A DNA stretch of 64,000 nt from Kiritimatiellia bacterium (GTDB taxonomy: Bacteria; Verrucomicrobiota; Kiritimatiellia; CAIVKH01). A model generated the notes under the pieces. That model saw nothing but the letters and a program-made list of their open reading frames with translations, had not been told where the DNA came from and did no database searches. The stretch is from assembly GCA_025054615.1 (NCBI GenBank), contig JANWZO010000007.1, positions 1-64,000 of the forward strand. The letters run 5' to 3'. Within the stretch, counting starts at the first letter, position 1, and each line of letters opens with the position of its first letter. Positions 1-8,803 of this stretch are shown here, in pieces. The position numbers and the translations under genes are program-made.

Positions 1-255
1 TACGGAGTCAGAGTAACTGGCTGCACCGTTCACTTTGTCGATGAAGGCATGGATACCGGCCCCATCATCCTGCAGAAGACGGTTCCAGTGTACGACGATG
101 ATACGCCCGAACGGCTACACGCCCGGATCCAGGAGTTGGAACGCGAAGCCTACCCGGAGGCGCTCTCCTGGTTAGCCGATGATCGGCTCCGTATCGAAGG
201 CCGCCGCGTATTTGTTCGCCCGGCTGACGTCCAGAGCGAATCTCCAAATTCCTGA
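1..255 (+). CDS. purN: Phosphoribosylglycinamide formyltransferase, C-terminal part (partial, cut by window start)
   Basis: The reading frame is open from base 1 and ends with TGA at 253-255, giving the last 84 residues. PurN transfers a formyl group from 10-formyltetrahydrofolate to GAR in purine synthesis in the cytoplasm. The segment HFVDEGMDTGPI matches the end of the PurN catalytic core; its Asp corresponds to the catalytic Asp of the family (D144 in E. coli), and the C-terminal helix with PERLHARIQELE is typical. The catalytic Asn/His part lies outside the window. It converges on the CGS-like gene with a 79-bp gap that shows no obvious terminator. Confidence 0.88.
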   Translation, partial: YGVRVTGCTVHFVDEGMDTGPIILQKTVPVYDDDTPERLHARIQELEREAYPEALSWLADDRLRIEGRRVFVRPADVQSESPNS

Positions 256-334
256 GACAACTTCCGATTTCTGTCGGCAGAAAAATTCTATCTAAGTAGG
301 AAGGCGACTGCCGATGTCTGCTGTCCAATTCAGT

Positions 335-1822
335 TTAGCCGGTTGCCACGGCCAGAGCGCGGTCAAGCCGGTCGATGAGGTCGGCAGGCTCTTCCTGTCC
401 GACGGAGATTCGCAGCAGCCATCGCGATACGCCGCAGGCTTCCGCCCAGTCCAGTTCGTCGTAGTGTGCGAGTAGCGTAAACGGGCAACACAAGGTGAAT
501 GTGGTTCCCAAATTCGGCCCTTTGCAGAGTTCGACGGCATTGTAAAAGCGGGCGCTCGTGCGCGCCGGATCGCGCAAAACGAATGAGAAGAGGCCGCCAA
601 ATCCTTCGTTCGGCCGGCGGAAGCGGTCAAACCGATCCCGATCTTGGAACGCCGGGTAATAGACCGTCTCGACCGCTGGGTGATTCCTCAGCCAATCGGC
701 GAGGCGGAGAGCGGATTCGCTGGATTTCCGGATTCGCTGGTCGGCATCGCGGGAGAGGTCTTCGGCCACCACCACGGAGCCGCCCCAGATCACATCGTCG
801 GCCTCTTCCTCAAGCAATTCGCGGAGAAGAGGCGCAAAAGCGCTCGCGGGGTTGATCACCAACGAACCGAGCATCACGTCGCCCCGGCCGGTGAACCACT
901 TGGTGAGGCTGGTCACGAGCACATCTGCGGTCCGAAGCAGGTCGACATTCGTCCACATCGCGATGGTGTCATCGATGATGATGGGGAATCGATGTCGATC
1001 GGCGATGCGGCGAAGGGCTTCGAGGTCTGTGCTGATCAGGACGGGGTTCGAGGGAAACTCACAAAAGAGGGCCGCTGGCGCCTCGCCTTGACATTCCTCT
1101 GCCAGCTGCGCGACGTCAGTCGCGTCGGCTCGTGGGAGGAACAGATGGGGCGACCCAAAATCCTGGATGATTTTAAGCGTGTCGACGTAGGGAAATCCGA
1201 ATTGCACGATACACCGCCCGGGGGCCATCCGCTGCACAACGCGGAAGAGCGTGTAGATAGCGGACATTCCGCAGGAGAACAGTCGAACATCGCTCTCTCG
1301 AACACCAAGGGCGCGGGCGATTCGCTCGCGGATGATTCTTTCCGCCGCATCGCTCGGCGGTTCGGATTCCCCCTCAAGAAGGGCCTGCGCCTGGCGGGAT
1401 GAAAGGCCCTCTCCTGTATGGCGCCAATATTTGAGCGCCCACGTCGTGGCCTCGAGCGGAAACACCACAGCGAACACCCCGCGCCATGGTTTGACCTTTA
1501 CTGCAGAACCGCTCCAGCGACCGACCTGATGGGCGCAGCGTAAAGCCGCCTGCTCTGCGCGGTACAGGTGGCAGTCTTCGCCCTCGGCGCAAACTTCCCT
1601 CTTCGCCTCGAGAAAAAGGGTACGGCAGGCTGGCGGAATGACGAAACGCGGATAGCCCGCCTTCAGTTTGTCAATCACCCGAGGCCTTTTCTCCTCGTAG
1701 TCGATGACATCCTGCCAGGTTGGCAGGCAGACGGAATTGGCGTGCGGCAGGTCGGGCATGGGGGCGCCCAGGTCTTCCGGGCGGCAAAGGGGAAATCGGA
1801 GCAAATCGCGTGGCGAATTCAT
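335..1822 (-). CDS. Cystathionine gamma-synthase-like PLP enzyme (Cys/Met metabolism family, fungal-type architecture)
   Basis: A 495-residue fold-type I PLP enzyme. The PLP lysine is K308 in SLTKWF, preceded by the aspartate of IIIDDTIA (about 281-288) that should contact the PLP pyridine. Bacterial MetB and MetC have about 380-400 residues; here about 100 extra N-terminal residues carry a LPTWQDV...YEE...GYPRF pattern that I associate with fungal cystathionine gamma-synthases. The likely reaction is formation of cystathionine from an activated homoserine and cysteine, but other C-S lyase activities are possible. The ATG overlaps the Top6B stop (ATGA, 1819-1822), so the two are translationally coupled. 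Family call is strong; exact substrate is not. Confidence 0.8.
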   Translation of the reverse strand: MNSPRDLLRFPLCRPEDLGAPMPDLPHANSVCLPTWQDVIDYEEKRPRVIDKLKAGYPRFVIPPACRTLFLEAKREVCAEGEDCHLYRAEQAALRCAHQVGRWSGSAVKVKPWRGVFAVVFPLEATTWALKYWRHTGEGLSSRQAQALLEGESEPPSDAAERIIRERIARALGVRESDVRLFSCGMSAIYTLFRVVQRMAPGRCIVQFGFPYVDTLKIIQDFGSPHLFLPRADATDVAQLAEECQGEAPAALFCEFPSNPVLISTDLEALRRIADRHRFPIIIDDTIAMWTNVDLLRTADVLVTSLTKWFTGRGDVMLGSLVINPASAFAPLLRELLEEEADDVIWGGSVVVAEDLSRDADQRIRKSSESALRLADWLRNHPAVETVYYPAFQDRDRFDRFRRPNEGFGGLFSFVLRDPARTSARFYNAVELCKGPNLGTTFTLCCPFTLLAHYDELDWAEACGVSRWLLRISVGQEEPADLIDRLDRALAVATG

Positions 1823-3564
1823 CGCGTTTCGAGATGGGTCCGTTCCAACATTCGCTTCAACTCCGCCTCCACTCGCGCCTTTTCCGCATCAGACATCTTT
1901 AGAATTTCCTGAAGACCGAGCGCGAGATGGGGAATGTAGGTTTCGATATAGCTGCGTTTACGCGCGGCTTCGAGGTCCCTCTGGCGGCGCTTCAGAAAAA
2001 CAGCCAGCCGGCGCCCGCACTCCTGAAGGGCCAAGGTCATTTCTGACAGGATTTCGTCGTAAGAGGCGATTGCGTCTTTGCTTTCGCTGGTGAAGGGGAC
2101 CCAAACGCTCGCCATGTGGACGATGAGAACGACCGGGCCAAGCGGCAGCGCACCCTTGGGTTGGTTGAGGCCATAGGATTTCCAATTGACCCCGACCACC
2201 GCCTTTGTAATGGCACAAGCGCCAGGCTGATAGAGCAGCGGGACCCGGTTGGCAAACCTCAGGAGGCGAATCGGCTCCTCGTGCCCAAACTCGCCATGGG
2301 GATCCGATTCCCCGGGCCGCGCATAAGCCAGACCTGCCTCGATCTGGAATGGATTGCCCCGGTAGACGGCCGGTTCCCGTGTCACCGCTGTGTAAAAGTC
2401 CGCCTCGATTTCTTTCTGCAAACCGGCGAGGATCTGTGCCTCGCCGATGGGAGACAGGCAATCCGTTGGCGGCCGCATCAGTTTCGTCTCTTGGATCGCC
2501 TTGTATAAGGCCTGGACCTCGTGCGGCGGGATCCGCGCAGGGTTCGTCCGGGGATCGAGTCCTGCACGCTGGCAGATTTGCAACGCGGTTTGCTCACTGA
2601 CGCGCGAGAAATCCGAGGCCAGCGCCGAGCGCAGCGTTCGGGCTTCCGTGTCTTTCAACATCTGCATCAAAAGGCCCAGTTCGACGCCGTGCGGGTGAGG
2701 CATGATTTCGCGCGGGATTTTCGGTAGCTCGTCAACCGCGCGCCGATACGTCAGCACGGTGCGCTGCGGGCTGGCGCCAGCGTCCGGCCGGGCGGGATCC
2801 GCTTTCGGCTTGAGCGTCAATCGATAGTGCAACGTCAGGTGTGGGTTGACGATCGCGCATTGCTTGAGAAATTCGTCGACCGATTGCTTGCCGCGCTGGT
2901 ACTGGGCTTCCATTTCGATGGAGACTGACGTGCCATGCTCGTACACGCGCATTTCCCCGGCCGGGTTCCCTTCGGCGTCGACGTCTTGAAAGGCCGGCCT
3001 CCATTCGGTGGTCTCGTCGGACAGGATCACCGGCTTGTTGGCCCTTGTATCGATTTGCACCGCCATCCGATGGGCCAGTTTGCCCGACCGAATCTTGGAA
3101 AGAATCTGCACGGCGGATCCGGTGGTCAGTTGTCCATACATGCCTGCGGCGCTGATGCCGATACCCTGCTGGCCGCGCGACATGCGCAAGCGATGGAATT
3201 TGGACCCGTACAGCAACTTCGCGAAAATTTTCGGAATCTGCTGTTTGACGATGCCCGGACCATTGTCCGTCACTGTCACTCGAAACCGGTTGTCGGCGAG
3301 CTGATCGACCTCGACCAATATCTCGGGGAAAATCCCCGCCTCCTCACAAGCGTCCAGTGAGTTATCCACTGCTTCTTTTACGGCCGTCAGCAGAGCCCGG
3401 CGGGGAGAGTCAAAGCCGAGCAGATGGCGGTTTTTCAGAAAAAATTCGGAAACGGAAATGTCCCGCTGGCGAGCCGCCATCGATTCGGCCGTCTCGGGGG
3501 CCGGAGGATTCGCGGTACGCCTCGTCCGAGACGGCGACGAGCCTGACTGGTCCTCACGTTTCAT
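1819..3564 (-). CDS. top6B: DNA topoisomerase VI subunit B (type IIB ATPase subunit)
   Basis: A 581-residue protein with the whole Top6B architecture. The GHKL ATPase comes first: N-box EAVDNSLDAC (about 64-73), DNGPGI (100-105) and the glycine box RGQQGIG (130-136). An H2TH-like region follows (about 330-370), then the transducer domain with the conserved SYGLNQPKG segment that supplies the switch lysine, and a C-terminal helix. In archaea and plants this subunit drives strand passage for the Spo11-like Top6A nuclease subunit. No Top6A is adjacent: the upstream gene is a flippase 34 bp away and the downstream gene a PLP enzyme overlapping by 4 bp. It is clearly not GyrB, ParE or MutL. Confidence 0.92.
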   Translation of the reverse strand: MKREDQSGSSPSRTRRTANPPAPETAESMAARQRDISVSEFFLKNRHLLGFDSPRRALLTAVKEAVDNSLDACEEAGIFPEILVEVDQLADNRFRVTVTDNGPGIVKQQIPKIFAKLLYGSKFHRLRMSRGQQGIGISAAGMYGQLTTGSAVQILSKIRSGKLAHRMAVQIDTRANKPVILSDETTEWRPAFQDVDAEGNPAGEMRVYEHGTSVSIEMEAQYQRGKQSVDEFLKQCAIVNPHLTLHYRLTLKPKADPARPDAGASPQRTVLTYRRAVDELPKIPREIMPHPHGVELGLLMQMLKDTEARTLRSALASDFSRVSEQTALQICQRAGLDPRTNPARIPPHEVQALYKAIQETKLMRPPTDCLSPIGEAQILAGLQKEIEADFYTAVTREPAVYRGNPFQIEAGLAYARPGESDPHGEFGHEEPIRLLRFANRVPLLYQPGACAITKAVVGVNWKSYGLNQPKGALPLGPVVLIVHMASVWVPFTSESKDAIASYDEILSEMTLALQECGRRLAVFLKRRQRDLEAARKRSYIETYIPHLALGLQEILKMSDAEKARVEAELKRMLERTHLETR

Positions 3565-3598
3565 CGGCTCGGAAACGTAGTGGGAAACGGGCGGGTTT

Positions 3599-5149
3599 TC
3601 ACTTCAAAAGCGATCTATCGGCAGGACCTGCTTCCGGGCGATCCGGCTTCGGGCCGGGCCGGAACGGAAGTCGCTTCTGGATCACGCGGCGGTCGCTTTC
3701 GGTGAACACCAGGAACCAGAAACACGCGGAGAAGCCGAGCAGCAGGAGAAAGACGACCGCTAGTTTCATCCACAACGAGTCGGGTACGGTCACCAGTGCC
3801 AATGCTGCAAGGCACAACGCGGCCGCTGCGCCAATCCGACAGAATTCCCGCCCGCATCCGCGGGCGCGAGCGCCGGCGAGCCAGGCCGTCGCGCCGAATT
3901 CCGCGGCGGCTCGCAAAAGCCAGGTCGCAGCGGCCCCCTCGATCCCGAAACCGTGGATCAGCAGGCCGGCCAACGCCAGGTAGATCGGCAGTTCGACCGC
4001 GTGCAGCTTGGCTGTAAGGTCCGGGCGCCCGATGCCCTGCAGGAACGAGGCGGGCACAAACGCGAGGGAGTGCAGCAAAATGCCCGCTGCCAACCATCGC
4101 ATAACCGGCGCGCTCCGCAGCCCATATTCCGGCCCCAGCCACAGCGCCAGTCCTTCGGGGGCGAAGGCAACCAGAATCAACGTGGCTGGAAACATTAGCG
4201 CCAGGAGCAGGCGGACGCTTTGAGCCATCAGCCCGCCTGTTCCGGCCGGATCCGAACGATATTCCGCCGCAAATGCCGGAAACAAGACCGAGACCCAAGC
4301 GCGGGGAAAAATTAAAAGTTTCACAACGATTTCCGCAGACGTCGCATAAAACGCCACGTCCGACACGGCGCGGATCGCTCCGATCAAAAAGCGATCGATG
4401 TGGACCATCAACGGCTGCACGATGTTTGACACCGTCATCCAGCCGCCGAAGGAAAGAAGCCGGGGGGCGCCCTGCCGATCAAACGCCCAGGCGGAACGGA
4501 CGCCAGGCACGTACCGAAGACAGGCAGCGAAGTACAGGAGCCATTCCACGATTCGGCCGGCGAGGAGCACCCAGACGACGGCGAGCAGGTCCTGCCGGAA
4601 AGGCAACACGAGCAACGGCCCTGCAAACGTATATGCGCCCATCGGCATGCGAATCAGGTTGATGAGCGGAAATTTCCGGCAGGCTTCTAGCGCGCCGATC
4701 AGGCCGGTGACCGTGACCAACAGCGGAAGCGCCAGGGCCACCGAGCGAAACGATCGCAGCGATTCCGGTTGGAGGGGAGGGTCAATCGTGAGCACGTCCT
4801 CCACCAGCCAGGGCGACGCCGCGTAGACCAGCGCGCCTGCCGCCGCCCCGAGCCCCAGCATCATCATCATCGCGGTCCAGAAGGCCGCCGGCACCTCCGC
4901 GGGCGCGTGCTCGAGCTTCTCCGCGACAGTACGGGTCAGCGCTCGACCGAGGCCAAGATCGAAGATGCTGAAATAACCCACCACCATCCAAATCAGCGAC
5001 AGCAGGCCGAATCGCTCGTTGCCAAGCCCCCGAATCAAAAGAGGGATAGCCACCAGGGCGATCAGCATCGGCGCGCACAGGCCGATCAAGTTCCATACGG
5101 TGTGTCGGGCCAACTGGCGGCGCCGCACCGATGTCGTCCCGTTATCCAC
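3599..5149 (-). CDS. Polysaccharide flippase (Wzx/MATE-like, oligosaccharide flippase family)
   Basis: A 516-residue integral membrane protein with about 12-14 hydrophobic segments, starting with a basic N-terminus and NLIGLCAPMLIALVAIPLLI. The pattern FGLLSLIWMVVGYFSIFDLG with GRALTR is typical of the PST/Wzx exporter family, which flips lipid-linked sugar repeats across the inner membrane. The start is a GTG at 5147-5149, overlapping the end of the glycosyltransferase gene by 8 bp. With the GT4 and GT2 genes upstream it forms a small glycan assembly operon. The transported glycan cannot be deduced. Confidence 0.85.
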   Translation of the reverse strand: MDNGTTSVRRRQLARHTVWNLIGLCAPMLIALVAIPLLIRGLGNERFGLLSLIWMVVGYFSIFDLGLGRALTRTVAEKLEHAPAEVPAAFWTAMMMMLGLGAAAGALVYAASPWLVEDVLTIDPPLQPESLRSFRSVALALPLLVTVTGLIGALEACRKFPLINLIRMPMGAYTFAGPLLVLPFRQDLLAVVWVLLAGRIVEWLLYFAACLRYVPGVRSAWAFDRQGAPRLLSFGGWMTVSNIVQPLMVHIDRFLIGAIRAVSDVAFYATSAEIVVKLLIFPRAWVSVLFPAFAAEYRSDPAGTGGLMAQSVRLLLALMFPATLILVAFAPEGLALWLGPEYGLRSAPVMRWLAAGILLHSLAFVPASFLQGIGRPDLTAKLHAVELPIYLALAGLLIHGFGIEGAAATWLLRAAAEFGATAWLAGARARGCGREFCRIGAAAALCLAALALVTVPDSLWMKLAVVFLLLLGFSACFWFLVFTESDRRVIQKRLPFRPGPKPDRPEAGPADRSLLK

Positions 5150-6359
5150 GGTTGATTAGACTCCGAAAGGCCTCCTGATGCTGCCGTGCGATTTCCCGGA
5201 TGGCGTAGCGGGCGCGAACAGATTCGGCCGCGGCCAGGCCCAGGCGACGCGAGGCTTCTGGCTGCAGGAGGGCGTCGGCCATCGCGGTGCGCCATGCCGC
5301 CTCATCATAGGGCGGCAGCAATCTGCCGTCCTTGCCGTCGGTAATGATATCGGGAATGCCGCCCACATTGGAGGCGAAGGCTGGTAGTCCGCAGGCCATG
5401 GCTTCAATCAGCGCGAGGGGGTGCGCTTCGCTCTCCGAGGGAAACACGAAGGCGTCGGAGGCTTTGAGGTAGTCCGCTACACGGTCGGTATACCCCGTGA
5501 AGGTGACGCGGGGTTCGAGTTTATGCTCTGCGGTGAAGCGGCGCAGTTCCTCCTCACAGGAGAGAAATTGGCTGCCGCCCGCACCGATCAGCAACAAATG
5601 AATTTGAGGATACTGCGCGGCCAGTTCGCCAAATACGCGCAGCAGCCGCTCGAGCCCTTTCCCGCGGTTCAGCTTTCCCGAATAGGCGAAGACAAACTTG
5701 TTCTCTACGCCAAGGGTTTTTCGGAGCGTCTCGCGCTCTTGCGGCGCAGGTGGCGTGAAATTCCGGAACTCAATTCCGTTCGGGATGCGAAGGATTTTCG
5801 CGGGCGGGATTCCCCCCTCGATATATTCCTGCTCGATCACCCTTGAGATGGCGAGAAACCGGTCGGCGCGCAAGTACAGGGCATTTCGCGCGCCGATCGC
5901 GAGTCGGGCGGGCCAGGGGAGTTTGCGCGGAACGGCAGCGCCGGCAAAGAGGAAGGCGCCGGACCATTCGCCGCAAGCCTCGGACCTCAGGATGACGCGC
6001 TTGCGCAACAGGAGTGCGGCGATCACGCCCGCAAGCCCGAGCACGCGAAGTCCGCAGACGTAAATCACATCGAAGTGGTTGCGTTCGCGAATCAGCGTGG
6101 CGATCGCGCCTGGCAGCATCAGGTATTTGCCCCACCTCGGCGCGCCTGAGGGCCCGATCCGCCGCACGCGCACGCCATCCACCTCATCGATTGCCGGCAG
6201 CGTCCGTTCGTGCCGCCGCGTCAACACCCAGACGGGCGTTCCCAGCGCGAGCAATTCACGGGCCAGGAGCCGGGCATGGGTTTCTCCCCCGCCGACGCGA
6301 GGAAAAAAACTGCCGGTCAAGAGGCAAACCGATGGCTCACGACCCTGCTGTCCATTCAT
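5142..6359 (-). CDS. Glycosyltransferase family 4 (GT-B fold)
   Basis: A retaining GT4-type glycosyltransferase. The N-terminal Rossmann half has LTGSFFPRVGGGETHARLLA, with the glycine-rich acceptor loop. The C-terminal half has the donor-site segments FAYSGKLNRGKG, VTFTGY and FPSESEAHPLALIEAMACG, matching the family EX7E motif. It probably adds a sugar to a lipid-linked glycan at the cytoplasmic face. I chose the ATG at 6359; a GTG at 6380 in the same frame is possible, and neither has a clear Shine-Dalgarno sequence. It sits 30 bp or less after the GT2 gene and overlaps the flippase start, so it is part of one operon. Acceptor and donor are unknown. Confidence 0.87.
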   Translation of the reverse strand: MNGQQGREPSVCLLTGSFFPRVGGGETHARLLARELLALGTPVWVLTRRHERTLPAIDEVDGVRVRRIGPSGAPRWGKYLMLPGAIATLIRERNHFDVIYVCGLRVLGLAGVIAALLLRKRVILRSEACGEWSGAFLFAGAAVPRKLPWPARLAIGARNALYLRADRFLAISRVIEQEYIEGGIPPAKILRIPNGIEFRNFTPPAPQERETLRKTLGVENKFVFAYSGKLNRGKGLERLLRVFGELAAQYPQIHLLLIGAGGSQFLSCEEELRRFTAEHKLEPRVTFTGYTDRVADYLKASDAFVFPSESEAHPLALIEAMACGLPAFASNVGGIPDIITDGKDGRLLPPYDEAAWRTAMADALLQPEASRRLGLAAAESVRARYAIREIARQHQEAFRSLINRG

Positions 6360-6389
6360 TGTTTGCAGTGCGGCGGCCACTCGCCGCGA

Positions 6390-7097
6390 TTATATTTCAC
6401 GATCTACCGTCAACGGCGGAAGCCGCCGAGCCCGGTACCACATGAAACCGATCAAATCGAAGGTGGTGCGCGGCAGCCTCGACAAGTTCGTGTATTTCGA
6501 CCGTCCCGCCGGCCGCGGGCGATGATCCACCGGGATTTCCTCAATTGAGCGGCCGTGAAGCCGGAAGTACGCCCCCATGAAGCGGTGGACGCCATTGACG
6601 GGCGGCAGGTCCTCGCGGCACTCGCGCTTGAAGGCTTTCAGGCTGCAGCCCGTATCGCGCAGCCCGTCCCGCGTCACGAGATTGCGGATGGCGTTCCCGA
6701 TTCGCGAACCCACCCGCCGGGACCAGGTGTCGCGCCGTTTCGCCCGGTAACCGACGACGACGTCGACCGGCCCGACCCGCTCGACCAACCGCGGGATGTC
6801 TGCCGGATTGTTCTGGCGGTCCCCGTCGATCGTCACGAGGATTTCGCCTTTTGCGCGGGAAAGCCCCAGTAGCATGGCCGCCGATTGCCCGCGGTTTTGC
6901 TCCGAACGAATACCGCGGATGAAAGGATATTTTCGTGCCGCCTCAGTGATCCGGTCCCAGGTTCGATCGCGGCTTCCATCATCCACGAAGAGGACTTCGA
7001 ATGGACCGGCGCGGTCGGCTAGCGCGGCGCACTCCTCGGCGAGCGGAAGCACATTGTCTTCCTCGTTAAATACGGGAATGACAATCGAGTAGCGCAT
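6390..7097 (-). CDS. Glycosyltransferase family 2, dolichol-phosphate-mannose-synthase-like
   Basis: A GT-A glycosyltransferase of about 235 residues starting MRYSIVIPVFNEEDN, with VDDGSRDRT and the metal-binding DGDRQNN segment. The RSEQNRGQSAAMLLG stretch and RPRPAGRSKY near the end resemble polyprenyl-phosphate sugar transferases (DPM1/ArnC/GtrB-like). Unlike ArnC or GtrB it has no C-terminal transmembrane pair, so it resembles the soluble DPM1 type. Start: the ATG at 7097 begins the conserved IVIPVFNE strand directly; an upstream in-frame ATG at 7121 would add eight unconserved residues. It is the first gene of the run GT2-GT4-flippase-top6B-CGS-like; a double-palindrome repeat lies about 110 bp upstream. 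Confidence 0.86.
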   Translation of the reverse strand: MRYSIVIPVFNEEDNVLPLAEECAALADRAGPFEVLFVDDGSRDRTWDRITEAARKYPFIRGIRSEQNRGQSAAMLLGLSRAKGEILVTIDGDRQNNPADIPRLVERVGPVDVVVGYRAKRRDTWSRRVGSRIGNAIRNLVTRDGLRDTGCSLKAFKRECREDLPPVNGVHRFMGAYFRLHGRSIEEIPVDHRPRPAGRSKYTNLSRLPRTTFDLIGFMWYRARRLPPLTVDREI

Positions 7098-7205
7098 GAC
7101 TCGATCAAGGCAGAGTGGCAAGCAGGCGTCAAGGCGCGTCGTTCAGGCCTAAGCGGCCGGAGTCGGATGGTTTGCCGCCCCTAAAAGATGAGAAATCCAT
7201 TCCGA

Positions 7206-7261
7206 GAAATTTCCATGGCATGGAAATCGCGGCGAACTTTTTTTCCATTCCATGGAAATTT
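7206..7261. repeat. Dispersed double-palindrome repeat, copy 1
   Basis: Two palindromes of the form TTTCCAT-NNN-ATGGAAA (7210-7226 with spacer GGC; 7242-7258 with spacer TCC) are separated by 15 bp that end in a T-run. The whole 56-bp unit aligns with 21062-21116 at roughly 80 percent identity; the arms are exact and the spacers differ. It lies between phoH and the GT2 gene, both on the minus strand. The 212-bp gap around it holds no other gene. The function is unknown: it could be a protein-binding site, a paired RNA hairpin or a mobile repeat. Confidence 0.75.
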
Positions 7262-7309
7262 GGGGCCGGCCGGGGTTGATCTAGGCTTCCGGCTTATCGG
7301 GGGTGCAGG

Positions 7310-8269
7310 TCAGCCTTTCGCTGCGCGGTCGGCCCGGTAGGCCTGGATGATCTTTTGCACAAGGGGATGGCGGACGACGTCCGCTTCGGTCAGTTCGATG
7401 ATCGCGATGCCGTCGACGTTTCGGAGCGTCCGTTGCGCCTCAAGCAGGCCCGACGATTTGTGGGCGGGGAGGTCGACCTGCGTTAGATCGCCGGTGATCA
7501 CGCATTTGGAATCGAAGCCGAGCCGGGTGAGGAACATCAGCATCTGCTCCTCCGTGGTGTTTTGCGCCTCGTCGAGAATCACGAACGCGTGGTTTAGCGT
7601 GCGGCCGCGCATATAAGCGAGCGGGGCGACCTCGATCACACCGCGTTCCGAATATCGTTCGATCCGATCGGGGCTCATCATGTCGTAGAGCGCATCGTAC
7701 AGGGGTCTCAGATAAGGGAAGACCTTTTGTTGCAGATCCCCGGGGAGGAACCCGAGGCTTTCGCCGGCCTCGACCGCCGGGCGGGTCAGAATGATGCGGC
7801 TGACCTCGCCGCGGGTTAGGTCGGCCACCGCCATCGCCATGGCGAGATAGGTTTTGCCCGTGCCCGCGGGGCCGAGGCCGAACACAAAATCGTAGTTGCG
7901 GATTGCTTCGAGATAACGAAGCTGGCCGAAGGTGCGCGGGTAGATTGGCGGTTTGCCATCGGCGACCTCGATGCGCGCGGAGTAGAGCCGCTCGAGTTCA
8001 GCCTCGCGGCCATCGAGGAATGCCTGCACGGCATACGCGATGCCGGGCTCCCGCAAGGTGACACCCGACTGGCGCGCCACGCGCAGGATGTCGATCAGCC
8101 GGCAGACCCGTTCGACGGCCTCTTCGGGACCTTCGACCTTCAGCCACAGATCGCGCGAGGCAAGCCGCACACCGAATGCGGGCTCGAGTTTCCCAAGAAG
8201 TTCGCCACGGCGTCCGAGCAGCTCCTGGACTTCGCGGGCATTGTCGAAATGAAGAACGCGATCAGCCAT
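7310..8269 (-). CDS. PhoH-family RNA-associated ATPase (PhoL/YbeZ-like)
   Basis: A 319-residue P-loop protein. Walker A GPAGTGKT is at about 133-140 and the Walker B strand is VILDEAQN. The flanking LTRPAVEAGE, GFLPGDLQQK and VITGDLTQVDLP segments are hallmark PhoH motifs. An N-terminal KH-like region (about 1-75) precedes the ATPase, as in PhoL/YbeZ, proteins linked to ribosome maturation and usually co-encoded with ybeY. No ybeY follows here. Start: the ATG at 8269 gives the conserved beginning; it overlaps the end of the HIT gene by 8 bp, indicating coupling. Confident in the family, less in the precise cellular role. Confidence 0.9.
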   Translation of the reverse strand: MADRVLHFDNAREVQELLGRRGELLGKLEPAFGVRLASRDLWLKVEGPEEAVERVCRLIDILRVARQSGVTLREPGIAYAVQAFLDGREAELERLYSARIEVADGKPPIYPRTFGQLRYLEAIRNYDFVFGLGPAGTGKTYLAMAMAVADLTRGEVSRIILTRPAVEAGESLGFLPGDLQQKVFPYLRPLYDALYDMMSPDRIERYSERGVIEVAPLAYMRGRTLNHAFVILDEAQNTTEEQMLMFLTRLGFDSKCVITGDLTQVDLPAHKSSGLLEAQRTLRNVDGIAIIELTEADVVRHPLVQKIIQAYRADRAAKG

Positions 8270-8741
8270 CGAAATGCGGTTTGAGGCGCCTGTAGAGGTC
8301 GTCGAGGGCTTGCGGGATGACGGTGACATCCGCCAGAACCGGCATGATGTTGGTGTCGCCCACCCAGCGAGGGACCACGTGTTGGTGCAGGTGATCGCGG
8401 AGGCCGGCGCCGGCTGCCTTCCCAATGTTGAAGCCGATGTTGAAGCCATCCGGCTTCATGACCGCGCGAAGCACCTCAAGGCTCCTGGCCGTCAGGTCCA
8501 TCAATTCGATACGCTCCTCGCGGGTAAGGTCCCCCAGTTCCGCGACATGCCGGATCGGGCAGATCATCAGGTGGCCGCCGGTGTACGGGTATCGGTTCAT
8601 CACAATGGAGCACGTTCGACCCCGGAAGAGGAGATGGTTGCGCGCGTCTTCCGTCTCGGCGAATTTGCGGCACAGAAAACATTCCCCGTCTTTGGGGGCC
8701 AGGATGTATTCGATGCGCCAGGGCGCCCAAATATTGCTCAT
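8262..8741 (-). CDS. HIT-family nucleotide hydrolase/phosphorylase
   Basis: A histidine-triad protein of about 159 residues starting MSNIWAPWRIEYI, the usual beginning of the Ap4A phosphorylase-like bacterial HIT branch. The CxxC pair (FLCRKF region), the MNRYPYTGGHLMICP strand and the catalytic triad HLHQHVVP are present. Such enzymes cleave nucleoside 5'-phosphate derivatives such as diadenosine polyphosphates. Start: the ATG at 8741 begins the conserved WAPWR region; an upstream ATG at 8768 would add nine residues. It is coupled to phoH downstream and diverges from the secreted metallopeptidase-like gene, with about 60 bp for both promoters. Confidence 0.88.
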   Translation of the reverse strand: MSNIWAPWRIEYILAPKDGECFLCRKFAETEDARNHLLFRGRTCSIVMNRYPYTGGHLMICPIRHVAELGDLTREERIELMDLTARSLEVLRAVMKPDGFNIGFNIGKAAGAGLRDHLHQHVVPRWVGDTNIMPVLADVTVIPQALDDLYRRLKPHFDG

Positions 8742-8803
8742 GGGCGCGGCTTCCCGATCCGGGCACATTTGACGGAATCGAGCATTCCCTGCAGTCTATC
8801 GAC

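Noticed and set aside
499-1402. Long plus-strand reading frames opposite the CGS-like gene
   Set aside because: They are mirror frames in GC-rich DNA: no family signature and low-complexity Arg-rich translations, while the minus strand has a recognised enzyme over the same bases.
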